Assembly (NCBI GenBank): GCA_040394475.1
Contig: JBEBSD010000007.1
Location: 71,295 to 135,294 of the forward strand
Direction: 5' to 3'
DNA: 64,000 nt
From: JBEBSD01 sp040394475
GTDB lineage: Bacteria > Bacteroidota > Bacteroidia > Cytophagales > Spirosomataceae
Shown: in pieces, positions 26,131-35,476 of the stretch
Layout of the letters: every line of letters starts with the position of its first letter
Position numbering within the stretch: position 1 is the first letter of the stretch
Program-made: the position numbers and the translations under genes
The notes under the pieces: model-generated
The model's input: only the letters and a program-made list of their open reading frames with translations
The model's database searches: none
Told to the model about the DNA's origin: nothing

Positions 26131-26562
26131 CTAGTTAGGCCATACCTGCCATGGGATCCGGATCAGGATCAGCAACAAGCCGATGCCGTAAAATACCAGG
26201 ATACGCTTGAATTTCTTGTTGCTGTCGGTCAATTTTTTGAGTCCGGTGTAGCCGAGGGTGACCAGGACCACTGCAATCAACATGGTAAGGGGGTGTTCGA
26301 CGGCATAGAGTCGCGCCAGCGGTTCTTTCATCGTTTCTCCCGATACGTTACCGACCCCGAGAGGAGATACCAGGTAAATAAGGAGTCCGGCGAGCAGCTG
26401 GAGATGCATGGTGATAAATCCGATTAGCGCCATTTTACGGTTTTTGTCGGTGAATGGCTGTTTGGACAGGTAGCCTGTCAACGTATAGATAAAGGAAAAG
26501 GCCAGGCCGGCAAGTACGAGGTACGCCAGTCCGGAATGGAGATGTTTGAGTCCGGTATACAT
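26131..26562 (-). CDS. Small four-helix membrane protein, function unknown
   Basis: 143 residues from the ATG at 26562 (MYTGLKHLHSGLAYLVLAGL); a frame extension of seven residues upstream is possible. Four predicted membrane helices with conserved-looking histidines (KHLHSGLAY, ITMHLQLLAG, VEHPLTM). Similar small Bacteroidota proteins are sometimes annotated as cytochrome b-like because of such histidines; haem binding is inference. No functional neighbour. Confidence 0.65.
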   Translation of the reverse strand: MYTGLKHLHSGLAYLVLAGLAFSFIYTLTGYLSKQPFTDKNRKMALIGFITMHLQLLAGLLIYLVSPLGVGNVSGETMKEPLARLYAVEHPLTMLIAVVLVTLGYTGLKKLTDSNKKFKRILVFYGIGLLLILIRIPWQVWPN

Positions 26563-26787
26563 GGTTAAACAATTGGTAGACATTAAAACAATAAAACAAA
26601 TGTAGGTAAATATTTGAGGATGCCCTCTATTCCCCGTACAGGCAACGTTTTCCCGGCAAATCCTGGTTCCGGATGCCGGACCGATTCTACAATGCGGCGT
26701 TTCGGGCCGGCGGGTTAAAAAAAACGGTGTTAAGAAAGCCCTTGCGCAAAAGAGTAGTACCTTTATGGACTATTTTGTTATTAAAAA

Positions 26788-29700
26788 ATGAACCGTTTAG
26801 CCCGTTTTGATTTTCACGCCCTCCAGTTGCAGTTGGAAGGAGAACTTTATTTCGATGATTCCGCGGCCCATCAGGCCCAACGCCATTTATACGCGACCGA
26901 TGCCTCCGTGTATCAGGAATTGCCTCTGGCGGTAGCGCTGCCGAAGTCGGTGGCCGACTTGAAAAAGCTTATCGCGTTTGCCCGCCAACAGCACGTAACC
27001 CTTATTCCGAGGGCTGCGGGGACCTCGCTTGCAGGTCAGGTGGTCGGGTCGGGTATCGTCGTCGATATCTCTAAATACTTCGGGGCTATTCAGGAGGTCA
27101 ACCCGGAAGAAAAGTGGGTGCGGGTGCAGCCGGGAGTGATCCGGGATGATCTGAACAAATACCTGGCGCCTTATGGCCTTCTCTTTGGACCGGAAACTTC
27201 TACCGCCAGCCGGGCGATGATCGGCGGGATGATCGGTAATAATTCCTGTGGACTTCATTCCATTACCTGGGGAAGCACGCGGGATCATTTACTCGAAGTA
27301 AAGGCAATCCTTGCCGACGGCAGTGAAGTTACGTTTCAGAACAGGACGCGCGCGGAATTCAGGGAGCGGGTAGCAGGAAAGGAGGGGATGGGAAAACGCG
27401 AACAGGCTGTGTATGCCGGAATGTGGGGAATCTTGTCCAATCCGGTGGATGCCGCACTCGTGCGGAAAGAATTTCCCAAACCCGGTATTACCCGGCGCAA
27501 TTCAGGCTATGCACTGGACAGCCTTCTGGGGGATGGTCCGGAAGACCCGGAGATGATCAACCTGTGCCAGTTAATTGCAGGATCGGAAGGGACGCTGTGC
27601 TTTATTACGGAAGCCAAAATAGGGCTTGTTGAAGTGCCCCCCGCGGCGGTAGGCGTCGTTTGTGTCCATACAACTACCCTGCAGGAGGCGTTGCACGTAA
27701 ACCGCGTAGCCATGCGCCATCAGCCGAAAGCATCGGAGCTGGTGGACCGCTATATTATGGATTTCACGCGGGAACACCGCGAGTATTCGAAGAATCGTTT
27801 CTTTATCGCAGGCGATCCTGCGGCGCTGCTGATCGTGGAGTTCTGGGGGGAAACAACCGCCGCCGTAAAGGCACAGGCGGAGGTACTGATAGCTGATCTG
27901 CAGCGGGAATCGTTGGGATATGCCTGGCCGCTGCTCTTCGGCGAAGAGGCAACGAAAGCCTGGGATATCCGGAAAGCCGGGCTGGGCCTGATACGAAACC
28001 TGCCCGGTGATACCCAGCCGGTCAACCTGATTGAAGATTGCGCGGTCGCCGTAGACGACCTGCCGGATTATATTGCGGAGCTGGAAGTACTGCTGCAGAA
28101 ACATGGTCTGCACGCCTCTTATTACGCCCATGCCGGAGCCGGAGAACTCCATGTGGAACCCATGATCAACCTTAAAACCAGCAAAGGCAAGCAGCAATTC
28201 CGGGAGGTGCTGGCCGATACGGCCGCGCTGGTGAAAAAATACAACGGCGCGCTGTCAGGCGAGCACGGCGACGGACGTTTAAGGGGAGAGTTTATCCCTT
28301 TCATGATGGGAAAAGAAGTCTATGAACTGTTCCGTCAGGTCAAGAGAATATGGGATCCGGACGGTGTATTCAACCGGGGGAAAATTGTGGATACCCCGCC
28401 GATGAATGCGTTTCTCCGGTATGAACAGGACCAGCCTTTCCGGGAGATTGCGACCGTTTTTGATTATTCAGGCCAGGAGAGCCTGCTCCGGCTGGCCGAA
28501 AAATGCAGCGGTTCGGGAGACTGTCGTAAAACCGAACTTACAGGCGGTACGATGTGTCCCAGCTTCATGGCAACGCGAAGGGAGAAGGATACCACCAGGG
28601 CCCGGGCCAACCTGTTGAGAAAATACTATACGGATGTCACACAGGCTCCCGGAATGCGGGACCGGGTCCCGTCGGACCGGGTCGCGGACGACCGGGTCTT
28701 GCCAGACCGGGTCTCGCCAGACCGGGTCTCGCAGGATATGGTGAAGGAGGTACTGGATTTATGTTTATCGTGCAAAGGCTGTAAGTCCGAATGCCCTTCC
28801 AGTGTGGACGTGGGGAAAATGAAGTCAGAGTTCACACAACACTATTACGACCGGAACGGGGCGCCGGTAAGGGCCAGGCTGATCGCTAATTTTACCACTG
28901 AAATGCGCCTGGCGTCATGGGCCCCCTGGATTTATAACGGCATCTTTAAAACGCCTGCCCTGCGTCGCCTGGCCAATACGCTGGTGGGGTTTCATCCGGA
29001 GCGTACCATGCCGGCACTGCACCGGACAACGTTAAAAAGGTGGTGGAAAAAGCACTCGGAAAAAGCAAAAGGTACAGGGACGTTGGGAAAGGTATGGCTG
29101 TTTTGTGATGAATTTACTAATTACAACGACGTAGAGGCCGGAAAAAAAGCGATCCTGTTACTGGAGCGGTTGGGATATGAAGTGGAAATTCCGGAACATG
29201 TAGAATCCGGGAGATCGCACCTGTCAAAGGGTTTCGTGAAACAGGCGCAGCAGCTGGCTGTCCGCAACGTAACCTTGTTGGAAGGACTGGTCACCGAACA
29301 ACGACCGATGATCGGGATTGAACCGTCCGCTTTGCTGACGTTCCGGGACGAATACCCCGAACTGGTCCCCGATCCGTTAAAGGCCGCTGCCAGGGAAATC
29401 GGCGCCAATTGTTTCTTGTTTGAAGAGTTTATCGCCCGTGAACGGGATGCGAAACGGTTGTCGCCCGATTTGTTCACCAAAGAGCCCCGGCTGGTGAAAA
29501 TACATGGTCACTGTCACCAGAAGGCGCTCTCTTCGCTGACTCCCTCCAAAAAGACGCTTTCACTGCCCGAAAATTATCAGGTGCAGCTGATCCCTTCCGG
29601 TTGTTGCGGAATGGCCGGTGCTTTCGGATATGAAGCGGAACATTATGAACTTTCCATGCAAATCGGTGAGCTGGTGTTATTTCCGGCGGTTCGCGCACAA

Positions 29701-29817
29701 CCGGAGGCCGTTATCATCGCTGCAGCCGGGACGAGTTGCAGGCACCAGATCAAAGACGGAACCGGGCGTATAGCCCTCCACCCGGCCGAGATCCTCTGGG
29801 AAGCGCTGGCACATTAA
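26788..29817 (+). CDS. YdiJ-type FAD-binding and Fe-S oxidoreductase (D-2-hydroxyacid dehydrogenase-like)
   Basis: 1009 residues, close to E. coli YdiJ (1018), a D-2-hydroxyglutarate dehydrogenase. N-terminal FAD_binding_4 domain (PRAAGTSLAGQVVGSGIVVDIS; GGMIGNNSCG), FAD-oxidase C-terminal domain (GEHGDGRLRGEF, about residues 490-501), a two-cluster ferredoxin part (CSGSGDCRKTELTGG and CLSCKGCKSECPSS), then a GlpC/CCG-like domain (GHCHQKALSS; SGCCGMAGAFGYE). Likely oxidises a D-2-hydroxyacid and passes electrons to quinone. Between the ferredoxin motifs a 25-residue DRVxx repeat (residues 625-649) comes from five 15-bp tandem units. Confidence 0.9.
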   Translation: MNRLARFDFHALQLQLEGELYFDDSAAHQAQRHLYATDASVYQELPLAVALPKSVADLKKLIAFARQQHVTLIPRAAGTSLAGQVVGSGIVVDISKYFGAIQEVNPEEKWVRVQPGVIRDDLNKYLAPYGLLFGPETSTASRAMIGGMIGNNSCGLHSITWGSTRDHLLEVKAILADGSEVTFQNRTRAEFRERVAGKEGMGKREQAVYAGMWGILSNPVDAALVRKEFPKPGITRRNSGYALDSLLGDGPEDPEMINLCQLIAGSEGTLCFITEAKIGLVEVPPAAVGVVCVHTTTLQEALHVNRVAMRHQPKASELVDRYIMDFTREHREYSKNRFFIAGDPAALLIVEFWGETTAAVKAQAEVLIADLQRESLGYAWPLLFGEEATKAWDIRKAGLGLIRNLPGDTQPVNLIEDCAVAVDDLPDYIAELEVLLQKHGLHASYYAHAGAGELHVEPMINLKTSKGKQQFREVLADTAALVKKYNGALSGEHGDGRLRGEFIPFMMGKEVYELFRQVKRIWDPDGVFNRGKIVDTPPMNAFLRYEQDQPFREIATVFDYSGQESLLRLAEKCSGSGDCRKTELTGGTMCPSFMATRREKDTTRARANLLRKYYTDVTQAPGMRDRVPSDRVADDRVLPDRVSPDRVSQDMVKEVLDLCLSCKGCKSECPSSVDVGKMKSEFTQHYYDRNGAPVRARLIANFTTEMRLASWAPWIYNGIFKTPALRRLANTLVGFHPERTMPALHRTTLKRWWKKHSEKAKGTGTLGKVWLFCDEFTNYNDVEAGKKAILLLERLGYEVEIPEHVESGRSHLSKGFVKQAQQLAVRNVTLLEGLVTEQRPMIGIEPSALLTFRDEYPELVPDPLKAAAREIGANCFLFEEFIARERDAKRLSPDLFTKEPRLVKIHGHCHQKALSSLTPSKKTLSLPENYQVQLIPSGCCGMAGAFGYEAEHYELSMQIGELVLFPAVRAQPEAVIIAAAGTSCRHQIKDGTGRIALHPAEILWEALAH
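28660..28734 (+). repeat. In-frame 15-bp tandem repeat, 5 units, inside the YdiJ-type gene
   Basis: Five 15-base units beginning GACCGGGTC at 28660, 28675, 28690, 28705 and 28720. They encode DRVPS, DRVAD, DRVLP, DRVSP and DRVSQ. The repeat sits in the linker between the two Fe-S cysteine clusters and keeps the frame. Confidence 0.95.
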
Positions 29818-29909
29818 TTTTCAGGCAGTATCAACTAAATTAACGCCGGCTGCGTTTATAGAGGCAAACGGGCGCCGGTGGCGCTATTGAAAAAATAGTC
29901 CTGAGTCTG

Positions 29910-30656
29910 ATGAGAAAGACACTGATCGTACTAGTGCTGCTGATGGCCACATCCGTTACGATGGATGCACAAGTCAGCAGAAATACCTTTTCTTTCGGGG
30001 GCGGTTATAGCTTGCCGGTCGGAAAATTTGCCAGCGAACGGATGGATGACCCCAAAGCAGGATTGGCGGGTCATGGTTATTTCGGGCAGCTTGCCTATGA
30101 GCGCCGCCTGAGCTCCTGGATAGGGATCCGGCTGTCCGGCAGTTACAACGAGAATACGACTAACCCGGAGCCCATTATTCTGAAGGCAAATGAATTAATT
30201 GATATGTATCGCGGACTCATTGATGAATGGGGAGCGTATTCATGGGAGCAAACGGCCGGCAACTGGAACCTGATCGGGGCGATGGCCGGCCCGGTCATCT
30301 ATATCCACCTCGGCAGGGTACAGCTTTCCGGGCATATTCAGGGGGGACGGATGTTTATACAATCGCCGAAAGTAGCCGTGACGGGTATCTCGACCTCCGG
30401 AAATAATGCTGTGGATGCAACCATCGAGCGGATTCGAACGGCCGCCTGGGGACTGGGAGGAGGAGTGGGACTCCGGATACCGATTAGCAAAACAACCCGG
30501 TTGCAACTGTCTGCCGATGCCCTGGCCTGCGAAGCTACTTTTAAGGACATTGCCTTACAGGGCCGGATAGGTGATCTGGGCGCTTCTCAATTAATGGAAG
30601 AAACCCGCCCCGTAGGCATCCTGAATGTGGGACTGGGGTTTGTGTTTGATTTTTAA
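29910..30656 (+). CDS. Outer-membrane beta-barrel-like protein, function unknown
   Basis: 248 residues with a Sec signal peptide (MRKTLIVLVLLMATSVTMDA). The mature part alternates short amphipathic strands and ends in an aromatic-type barrel terminus (LNVGLGFVFDF), as in small outer-membrane barrels. A GGGYSLPVGKF start and several glycine-rich strand turns fit this. No specific family was recognised. It follows the YdiJ-type gene by 92 bases on the same strand. Confidence 0.7.
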   Translation: MRKTLIVLVLLMATSVTMDAQVSRNTFSFGGGYSLPVGKFASERMDDPKAGLAGHGYFGQLAYERRLSSWIGIRLSGSYNENTTNPEPIILKANELIDMYRGLIDEWGAYSWEQTAGNWNLIGAMAGPVIYIHLGRVQLSGHIQGGRMFIQSPKVAVTGISTSGNNAVDATIERIRTAAWGLGGGVGLRIPISKTTRLQLSADALACEATFKDIALQGRIGDLGASQLMEETRPVGILNVGLGFVFDF

Positions 30657-30824
30657 CACGGCCATGGTGATCCTGCGGTCCGCCGCTCGGCGGTCGAGCC
30701 GTGAGATCCGTTGGAATTCGTCGCCTCTTTTTGATTCCGGCACCGCCAGGTGAGACACTGTTGCCCGAGAGCCTTCCGGACGAGACTTTTTTACCGCCGT
30801 TACGGTATCCGGTGGATCAATTGC

Positions 30825-30832
30825 TATATTTG
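30825..30832 (+). promoter_or_regulatory. Candidate -7 promoter element for thrA
   Basis: TATATTTG is an exact TAnnTTTG match 45 bases before the thrA ATG. The -33 region is not clear. No attenuator-like leader peptide was seen. Confidence 0.5.
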
Positions 30833-30877
30833 CACCCGTATTCAGCATACAAATAGTCATTTCGTATAGCGCTTTAA

Positions 30878-33334
30878 ATGAAAGTATTAAAATTTGGCGG
30901 AACATCCGTAGGATCGGTAGAAAGTATCAGGCAGGTCATCGCCATTATAGCAACCAATATCAAGGCGGAGGAGCCAATTGCCGTTGTTTTTTCCGCCATG
31001 AGCGGGGTGACCAACCGGTTGCTGGAGATCGGCCGGATGGCCGCCTCAGGAAACAGCGAATACCTGGAGTTGCTGAAGGGAATAGAGGAAAATCATTTCA
31101 AGGTAGTACGGGGACTGATCCATGTGAAAAGTCAAAGCAGTGCTTTTGCGGTTGTGAAAGGACTTTTCAATGAATTGGAGGATTTATTGCGAGGGGTTTT
31201 CCTGATCCGCGAGTTCACGCAGCGGACATCGGACCTGGTCGTGAGTTTTGGGGAACGGTTATCGTCATCGATTGTCACGGCAGCATTAAACAGCGCCGGA
31301 GTGGAGGCGGAATTCTGCGACGCACGCAACCTGGTACGGACCAATAATCATTTTGGTATGGCCGCGGTGGATTTTGAGGTGACCAACACCAATATCAGGG
31401 ACTATTTTGCGGCCCATACGGCGCTGCAATGTATTACCGGGTTTATAGGACAGACCAGCGACGGCATCACCACTACGCTCGGGCGGGGTGGTTCTGACTA
31501 TACTGCTTCTATTGTCGGGGCGGCGCTGGATGCCTCCGTGATTGAAATATGGACGGATGTGGATGGCATTATGACCGCCGATCCCCGAAAGGTAGCCAAT
31601 GCCTTTACCATTCCGACCATCTCGTATGCGGAGGCGATGGAGCTGTCGCATTTCGGGGCAAAAGTAATTTACCCGCCCAGCTTACAGCCGGCCTTTGCCC
31701 GGAATATTCCGCTGAAAGTAAAGAATACCTTCAATACGGCCTTTACCGGGACCCTGGTCAGCAAGCAGCCGAACGAGCGGAACTATGCGATTACCGGGAT
31801 GTCGTCCATTGACGACATTGCCCTGGTTAATATCCAGGGAAGCGGAATGATCGGGGTGGCAGGGGTTTCGGCCCGTTTATTCACGGCTTTGTCCGAAAGC
31901 GGGATCAGTGTCATCCTGATTTCGCAGGCATCGTCGGAGCACTCCATTTGCTTTGCTATTAACCCGTTTGACGCGGAATATGTGGATGAAGTTCTGCGGC
32001 TGACCTTTGCCCGGGAAATTGCGTCCGGAGATATCGACTGCATTACGATCGATAAAAACTTGTCCATCATTGCGATTGTAGGAGAGGGAATGCGAAACAG
32101 CACCGGGATTTCGGGAAAATTATTTTCTGTTCTGGGCAAAAACGGGATCAATGTTACGGCTACGGCCCAGGGATCGTCGGAGTTGAATATATCGGTGGTG
32201 ATCGCCAAAAATGATCTTTCCAAAGCGCTGAATGCCATCCACGGAGTCTTTTTCCTTTCGGAAACCCGTTCTCTGAACCTGTTTGTGGTAGGGGTAGGAC
32301 TGATAGGAGGGACGTTGCTGGAGCAATTGAAAAACCAGGCCGATTTTCTACGGAAGGAGAAATTGCTGGCTGTCAACCTGATCGGACTTTCCAACTCCCG
32401 TAAAATGCTCCTGGACACTGCAGGGATTTCGGCCGCGGGCTGGCGGGATGAGCTGGATGTACGGGGGGTGAAAACAAATCTGCCGGCATTTGTGCAGCGG
32501 GTCAAAGAACTTAACCTGCCCAATAGCGTGTTTGTGGACTGCACCTCTGATAAAGAGATCGTGCAGCATTACTTCACCTTACTGGAAGGACATATTTCGG
32601 TAGTGACACCCAATAAGGTAGCTAATTCAGGACGCTATAGCGAATACCGGGAGCTGCAGCAGACTGCGCTGCAGAATGGGGTGAAATTCTTGTATGAAAC
32701 CAACGTGGGGGCAGGGCTTCCGATTATTAACACCATCCAGGGACTGATTGCCAGCGGTGACAAGTTTTTGAAAATAGAAGCTATTCTTTCCGGAACGCTA
32801 TCGTACATATTCAATCATTTCGGTCCGGAGCTGCGATTCGTAGACGCCGTAAAAGATGCAAAGGAGAAGGGGTTTACGGAACCGGACCCCCGCGATGACC
32901 TGAGCGGACTGGATGTCGCCCGCAAGATCCTGATCCTGGCCAGGGAAGTGGGGGTTCCGCTGGAGCCGGAGGACGTCAGGCTGACCCCGCTATTGCCCGA
33001 TAATTGTTTGAATGCACCGGATGTAGCCGCATTTTTCGAAGAGCTGGAGCATTCAGATACGTATTTCGCGGATTTGCTCGAAAAGGCCGTCTCACAGAAC
33101 TGCCGGCTGCGGTATATTGCCGCGATGGAAGACGGGAAAGCTTCGGTGGAGCTGCGGATGGTGGATGCTTCGCACCCGTTTTACAACCTTTCCGGCAGCG
33201 ATAACATCGTTTCTTTCACGACGGAGCGCTATAAGGAACGGCCGTTAGTGATCAAAGGCCCGGGAGCAGGAGCGGAGGTGACCGCTACAGGGGTTTTCGC
33301 CGATATCATGAGTATCAGCAGCTACTTAGGCTAG
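30878..33334 (+). CDS. thrA: Bifunctional aspartate kinase / homoserine dehydrogenase I
   Basis: 818 residues. Aspartokinase domain (MKVLKFGGTSVGSVESI; TLGRGGSDYTASIVGAALDA, described here as residues 1-290), two ACT regulatory domains (about 310-460; SEHSICFAI, SSELNISVVI), then homoserine dehydrogenase (NAD-binding LFVVGVGLIGGTLLEQL from about residue 466 and the catalytic GGxFxx-type part ending in GPGAGAEVTATGVFADI). It catalyses the first and third steps from aspartate to threonine and methionine; the ACT domains would give threonine feedback. thrB follows after 262 bases of repeats. Confidence 0.96.
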   Translation: MKVLKFGGTSVGSVESIRQVIAIIATNIKAEEPIAVVFSAMSGVTNRLLEIGRMAASGNSEYLELLKGIEENHFKVVRGLIHVKSQSSAFAVVKGLFNELEDLLRGVFLIREFTQRTSDLVVSFGERLSSSIVTAALNSAGVEAEFCDARNLVRTNNHFGMAAVDFEVTNTNIRDYFAAHTALQCITGFIGQTSDGITTTLGRGGSDYTASIVGAALDASVIEIWTDVDGIMTADPRKVANAFTIPTISYAEAMELSHFGAKVIYPPSLQPAFARNIPLKVKNTFNTAFTGTLVSKQPNERNYAITGMSSIDDIALVNIQGSGMIGVAGVSARLFTALSESGISVILISQASSEHSICFAINPFDAEYVDEVLRLTFAREIASGDIDCITIDKNLSIIAIVGEGMRNSTGISGKLFSVLGKNGINVTATAQGSSELNISVVIAKNDLSKALNAIHGVFFLSETRSLNLFVVGVGLIGGTLLEQLKNQADFLRKEKLLAVNLIGLSNSRKMLLDTAGISAAGWRDELDVRGVKTNLPAFVQRVKELNLPNSVFVDCTSDKEIVQHYFTLLEGHISVVTPNKVANSGRYSEYRELQQTALQNGVKFLYETNVGAGLPIINTIQGLIASGDKFLKIEAILSGTLSYIFNHFGPELRFVDAVKDAKEKGFTEPDPRDDLSGLDVARKILILAREVGVPLEPEDVRLTPLLPDNCLNAPDVAAFFEELEHSDTYFADLLEKAVSQNCRLRYIAAMEDGKASVELRMVDASHPFYNLSGSDNIVSFTTERYKERPLVIKGPGAGAEVTATGVFADIMSISSYLG

Positions 33335-33354
33335 TTATGAGTTATGAGTTATGA
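33334..33354. repeat. Period-7 tandem repeat (GTTATGA type), 3 units
   Basis: Three exact copies of GTTATGA that start in the last base of the thrA stop codon and run on into a partial fourth. It is the inverse complement of the family at 33544-33585. Confidence 0.8.
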
Positions 33355-33480
33355 GTTGTTATGTCTTGGCTTATAGTGCCTTAATTTACGCTCCGTCATC
33401 TTCTGATTATAGGCCCCGAGGGACGGCTGTCCGACAACAGGTCTGACCTTCGTAATTGAATGCCATCATGCCTTCATCGT

Positions 33481-33556
33481 CACAAACCACGAAACAGCCC
33501 CCCTAACTCATAACTCATCACAAACCAGGAAACAGCCCCCCTAACTCATAACTCAT
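33481..33556. repeat. 38-bp tandem duplication upstream of thrB
   Basis: 33481-33518 and 33519-33556 are the same except for one base (C at 33490, G at 33528). Each copy contains six C in a row followed by CTCATAA heptamer sequence. The second copy runs into the heptamer array at 33544-33585. Confidence 0.95.
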
Positions 33557-33585
33557 AATTCATAACTCATAATTCCCAACTCATA
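33544..33585. repeat. Period-7 tandem repeat (ACTCATA type), 6 units
   Basis: Units ACTCATA, ACTCATA, ATTCATA, ACTCATA, ATTCCCA, ACTCATA in one register, ending 11 bases before the thrB start. Together with 33334-33354 this flanks the thrA-thrB spacer with heptamers in opposite orientation. Confidence 0.9.
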
Positions 33586-33596
33586 ACTATAAAAAA

Positions 33597-34535
33597 GTGA
33601 ATTATATAAAAGCTTTTGCCCCGGCTACAGTGGCCAATGTGGGCTGTGGATTTGATATTTTTGGCTTCGCGGTGGATGATCCCGGCGATGTAGTGGAAAT
33701 TACGCGGCGCGAGGAGCCTGGAATCGTGATCGAGGATATTACAGGAGATGGCGGGAGGTTAACCCGGGATCCCCGGAAAAATTCGGTCACCGTGGTGATG
33801 CTGGAATTGCTGCAGGCACTGGGGATCTCAGATTTCGGGGCAGCCGTTACCCTGCATAAAAGGATGCCGTTGGGAAGCGGCATGGGATCCAGTGCCGCCA
33901 GCTCGGTCGTGGGGGTATTTGCCCTTAATGAGCTGCTGGGGCGGCCGTATACCCGGGAAGAATTACTTCCCTTCGCCATGCAGGGAGAATTGATAGCCTG
34001 CGGATCTGCCCATGCCGATAATGTCGGGCCGGCCCTCATGGGAGGATTTCTCGTTGTCAGGAGTTATAAACCCCTGGATGTATTTACCGTGCCGGTACCC
34101 GAAGAATTGTTCTGTACACTGGTGCATCCGGATATTGAAGTAAATACCAAAGATGCCCGTCATATTCTCAGGAACGAGGTTTCGCTGAAAAATGCCATTT
34201 CCCAGATGGGAAATGTAGCCGGTATGGTGTGCGGTCTGATGACCGGGAATTATGAGCTGATCAGCCGCTCCATGGTAGATGTAATTATAGAGCCTGTACG
34301 GGCGATTCTGATTCCTGAATTCAATGTCGTGAAACGGGCGGCTATGGAACATGGCGCCCTGGGGTGCAGTATTTCAGGCGCCGGACCCTCTATGTTTGCC
34401 CTGAGCCGGAACCCCGTACAAGCCGGTGAGATCGGGAAGGCCATGCAGCAGGCTTTTGCAGAAGCCGGAATCGATAGCACGTCTCACGTGTCAGGAATCA
34501 ACAAAGAGGGACCAAAAGTACTGGCGTTCAATTGA
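33597..34535 (+). CDS. thrB: Homoserine kinase
   Basis: 312 residues from a GTG start at 33597 (NYIKAFAPATVANVGCGFD matches the family N-terminus). GHMP kinase with the ATP loop PLGSGMGSSAASS at residues 91-103 and the C-terminal SISGAGPSMFAL motif. Phosphorylates homoserine to O-phosphohomoserine. threonine synthase (thrC), the usual third gene of this operon, is not present downstream; an A-type Fe-S protein gene follows instead. Confidence 0.95.
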   Translation: MNYIKAFAPATVANVGCGFDIFGFAVDDPGDVVEITRREEPGIVIEDITGDGGRLTRDPRKNSVTVVMLELLQALGISDFGAAVTLHKRMPLGSGMGSSAASSVVGVFALNELLGRPYTREELLPFAMQGELIACGSAHADNVGPALMGGFLVVRSYKPLDVFTVPVPEELFCTLVHPDIEVNTKDARHILRNEVSLKNAISQMGNVAGMVCGLMTGNYELISRSMVDVIIEPVRAILIPEFNVVKRAAMEHGALGCSISGAGPSMFALSRNPVQAGEIGKAMQQAFAEAGIDSTSHVSGINKEGPKVLAFN

Positions 34536-34643
34536 ACTTAACACCCGGATCGGATGTTTTTAAAACGTGATCAGGCGCATGTTTGAGAGAATAAAGGCGC
34601 TGACAGGGTAGTAACAGCATTCAGAAAGCATAAGCATAGCAGT

Positions 34644-34970
34644 ATGGTAACAGTAAGCGATAAAGCCAAAGAACGGATTTTCACCCTTCGGGAAGAGGAG
34701 GGAAGAGCCAGTGATTCGCATATCCGGGTAGGTGTTGTAGGAGGAGGATGCTCCGGCTTAATGTATAACCTGGAGTTTGACTCTGATTCGAAGCCTACTG
34801 ATATGGTTTTTGAAGATAAGGGTGTGAAAATTGTAGTCGACAAAAAAAGTATCCTGTACCTGGCAGGTACCGTGCTGGACTTTTCAGATGGATTGAACGG
34901 AAAGGGGTTCCATTTTGTAAACCCCAACGCCAGCCGCACCTGTGGCTGCGGGGAAAGCTTTGCCGTGTAA
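34644..34970 (+). CDS. A-type iron-sulfur carrier protein (IscA/ErpA/HesB family)
   Basis: 108 residues, the usual length. The three conserved cysteines are present: one in GGGCSGLMYNLEF (about residue 36) and two in TCGCGESF near the C-terminus. Such proteins receive or store Fe-S clusters and hand them to target enzymes in the cytoplasm. No isc or suf genes are adjacent, so which system it serves is unknown. A strong terminator follows. Confidence 0.93.
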   Translation: MVTVSDKAKERIFTLREEEGRASDSHIRVGVVGGGCSGLMYNLEFDSDSKPTDMVFEDKGVKIVVDKKSILYLAGTVLDFSDGLNGKGFHFVNPNASRTCGCGESFAV

Positions 34971-35476
34971 AGTTCCGCCATCCCGGCAGACTTTTTGACA
35001 TAAGATCGGGAAAATAATGTATCCCCGCCGGAAGGACCGTCCTTCCGGCGGGGATTTTTTTGGTTGAAAATTGGCTGGAAGTACTGGCCATAGATGGGGT
35101 CTTCACCAGTCCCTCTTTCCAAAGGCTTTCCGCGTCACCCAATAAAAAGCACATTTTCTTTTGATATAGTATAGATAAATGCCGATATTAGTATCAGTAT
35201 TCCATTCTGATTTAGGATAATTTGGCTTCATGATAAAAGTCAATGGTACTTTCGTATGAAACCGGGAACTCGCAGCTATTATATCCGGTGAGCTAAAGCA
35301 ACCTCTAAAACCAAATAAATATAAAGCCATAACGATTGATGGTACGACTCTTAACGTCGGACCGGGTAGCTTTCGGTAAACCTAAACTCCATGTAATTGA
35401 AATGTGATCTATACGGGAATGGCTGATGGGTGGTTGCCTGCTTGCTGCTTAAATTCATTCACAAAAAATATTTCGT
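34971..35476. other. Intergenic stretch, terminator then AT-rich DNA
   Basis: Apart from the terminator at 35021-35061 nothing certain is seen. The part from 35120 to 35470 is AT-rich compared with the flanking genes. A 75-residue open frame on the minus strand (35103-35330) has no recognisable features and is not called. Confidence 0.6.
35021..35061 (+). terminator. Rho-independent terminator after the A-type Fe-S gene
   Basis: ATCCCCGCCGGAAGGA (35021-35036) and its exact reverse complement (35040-35055) form a 16-bp stem with a 3-base loop, followed by seven T (35055-35061). Confidence 0.95.

Noticed and set aside
34571..35154. Minus-strand frames opposite the A-type Fe-S gene
   Set aside because: No family features, and they run through a strong terminator.
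35103..35330. 75-residue minus-strand frame
   Set aside because: No signal, domain or promoter seen; AT-rich spacer is a simpler reading.
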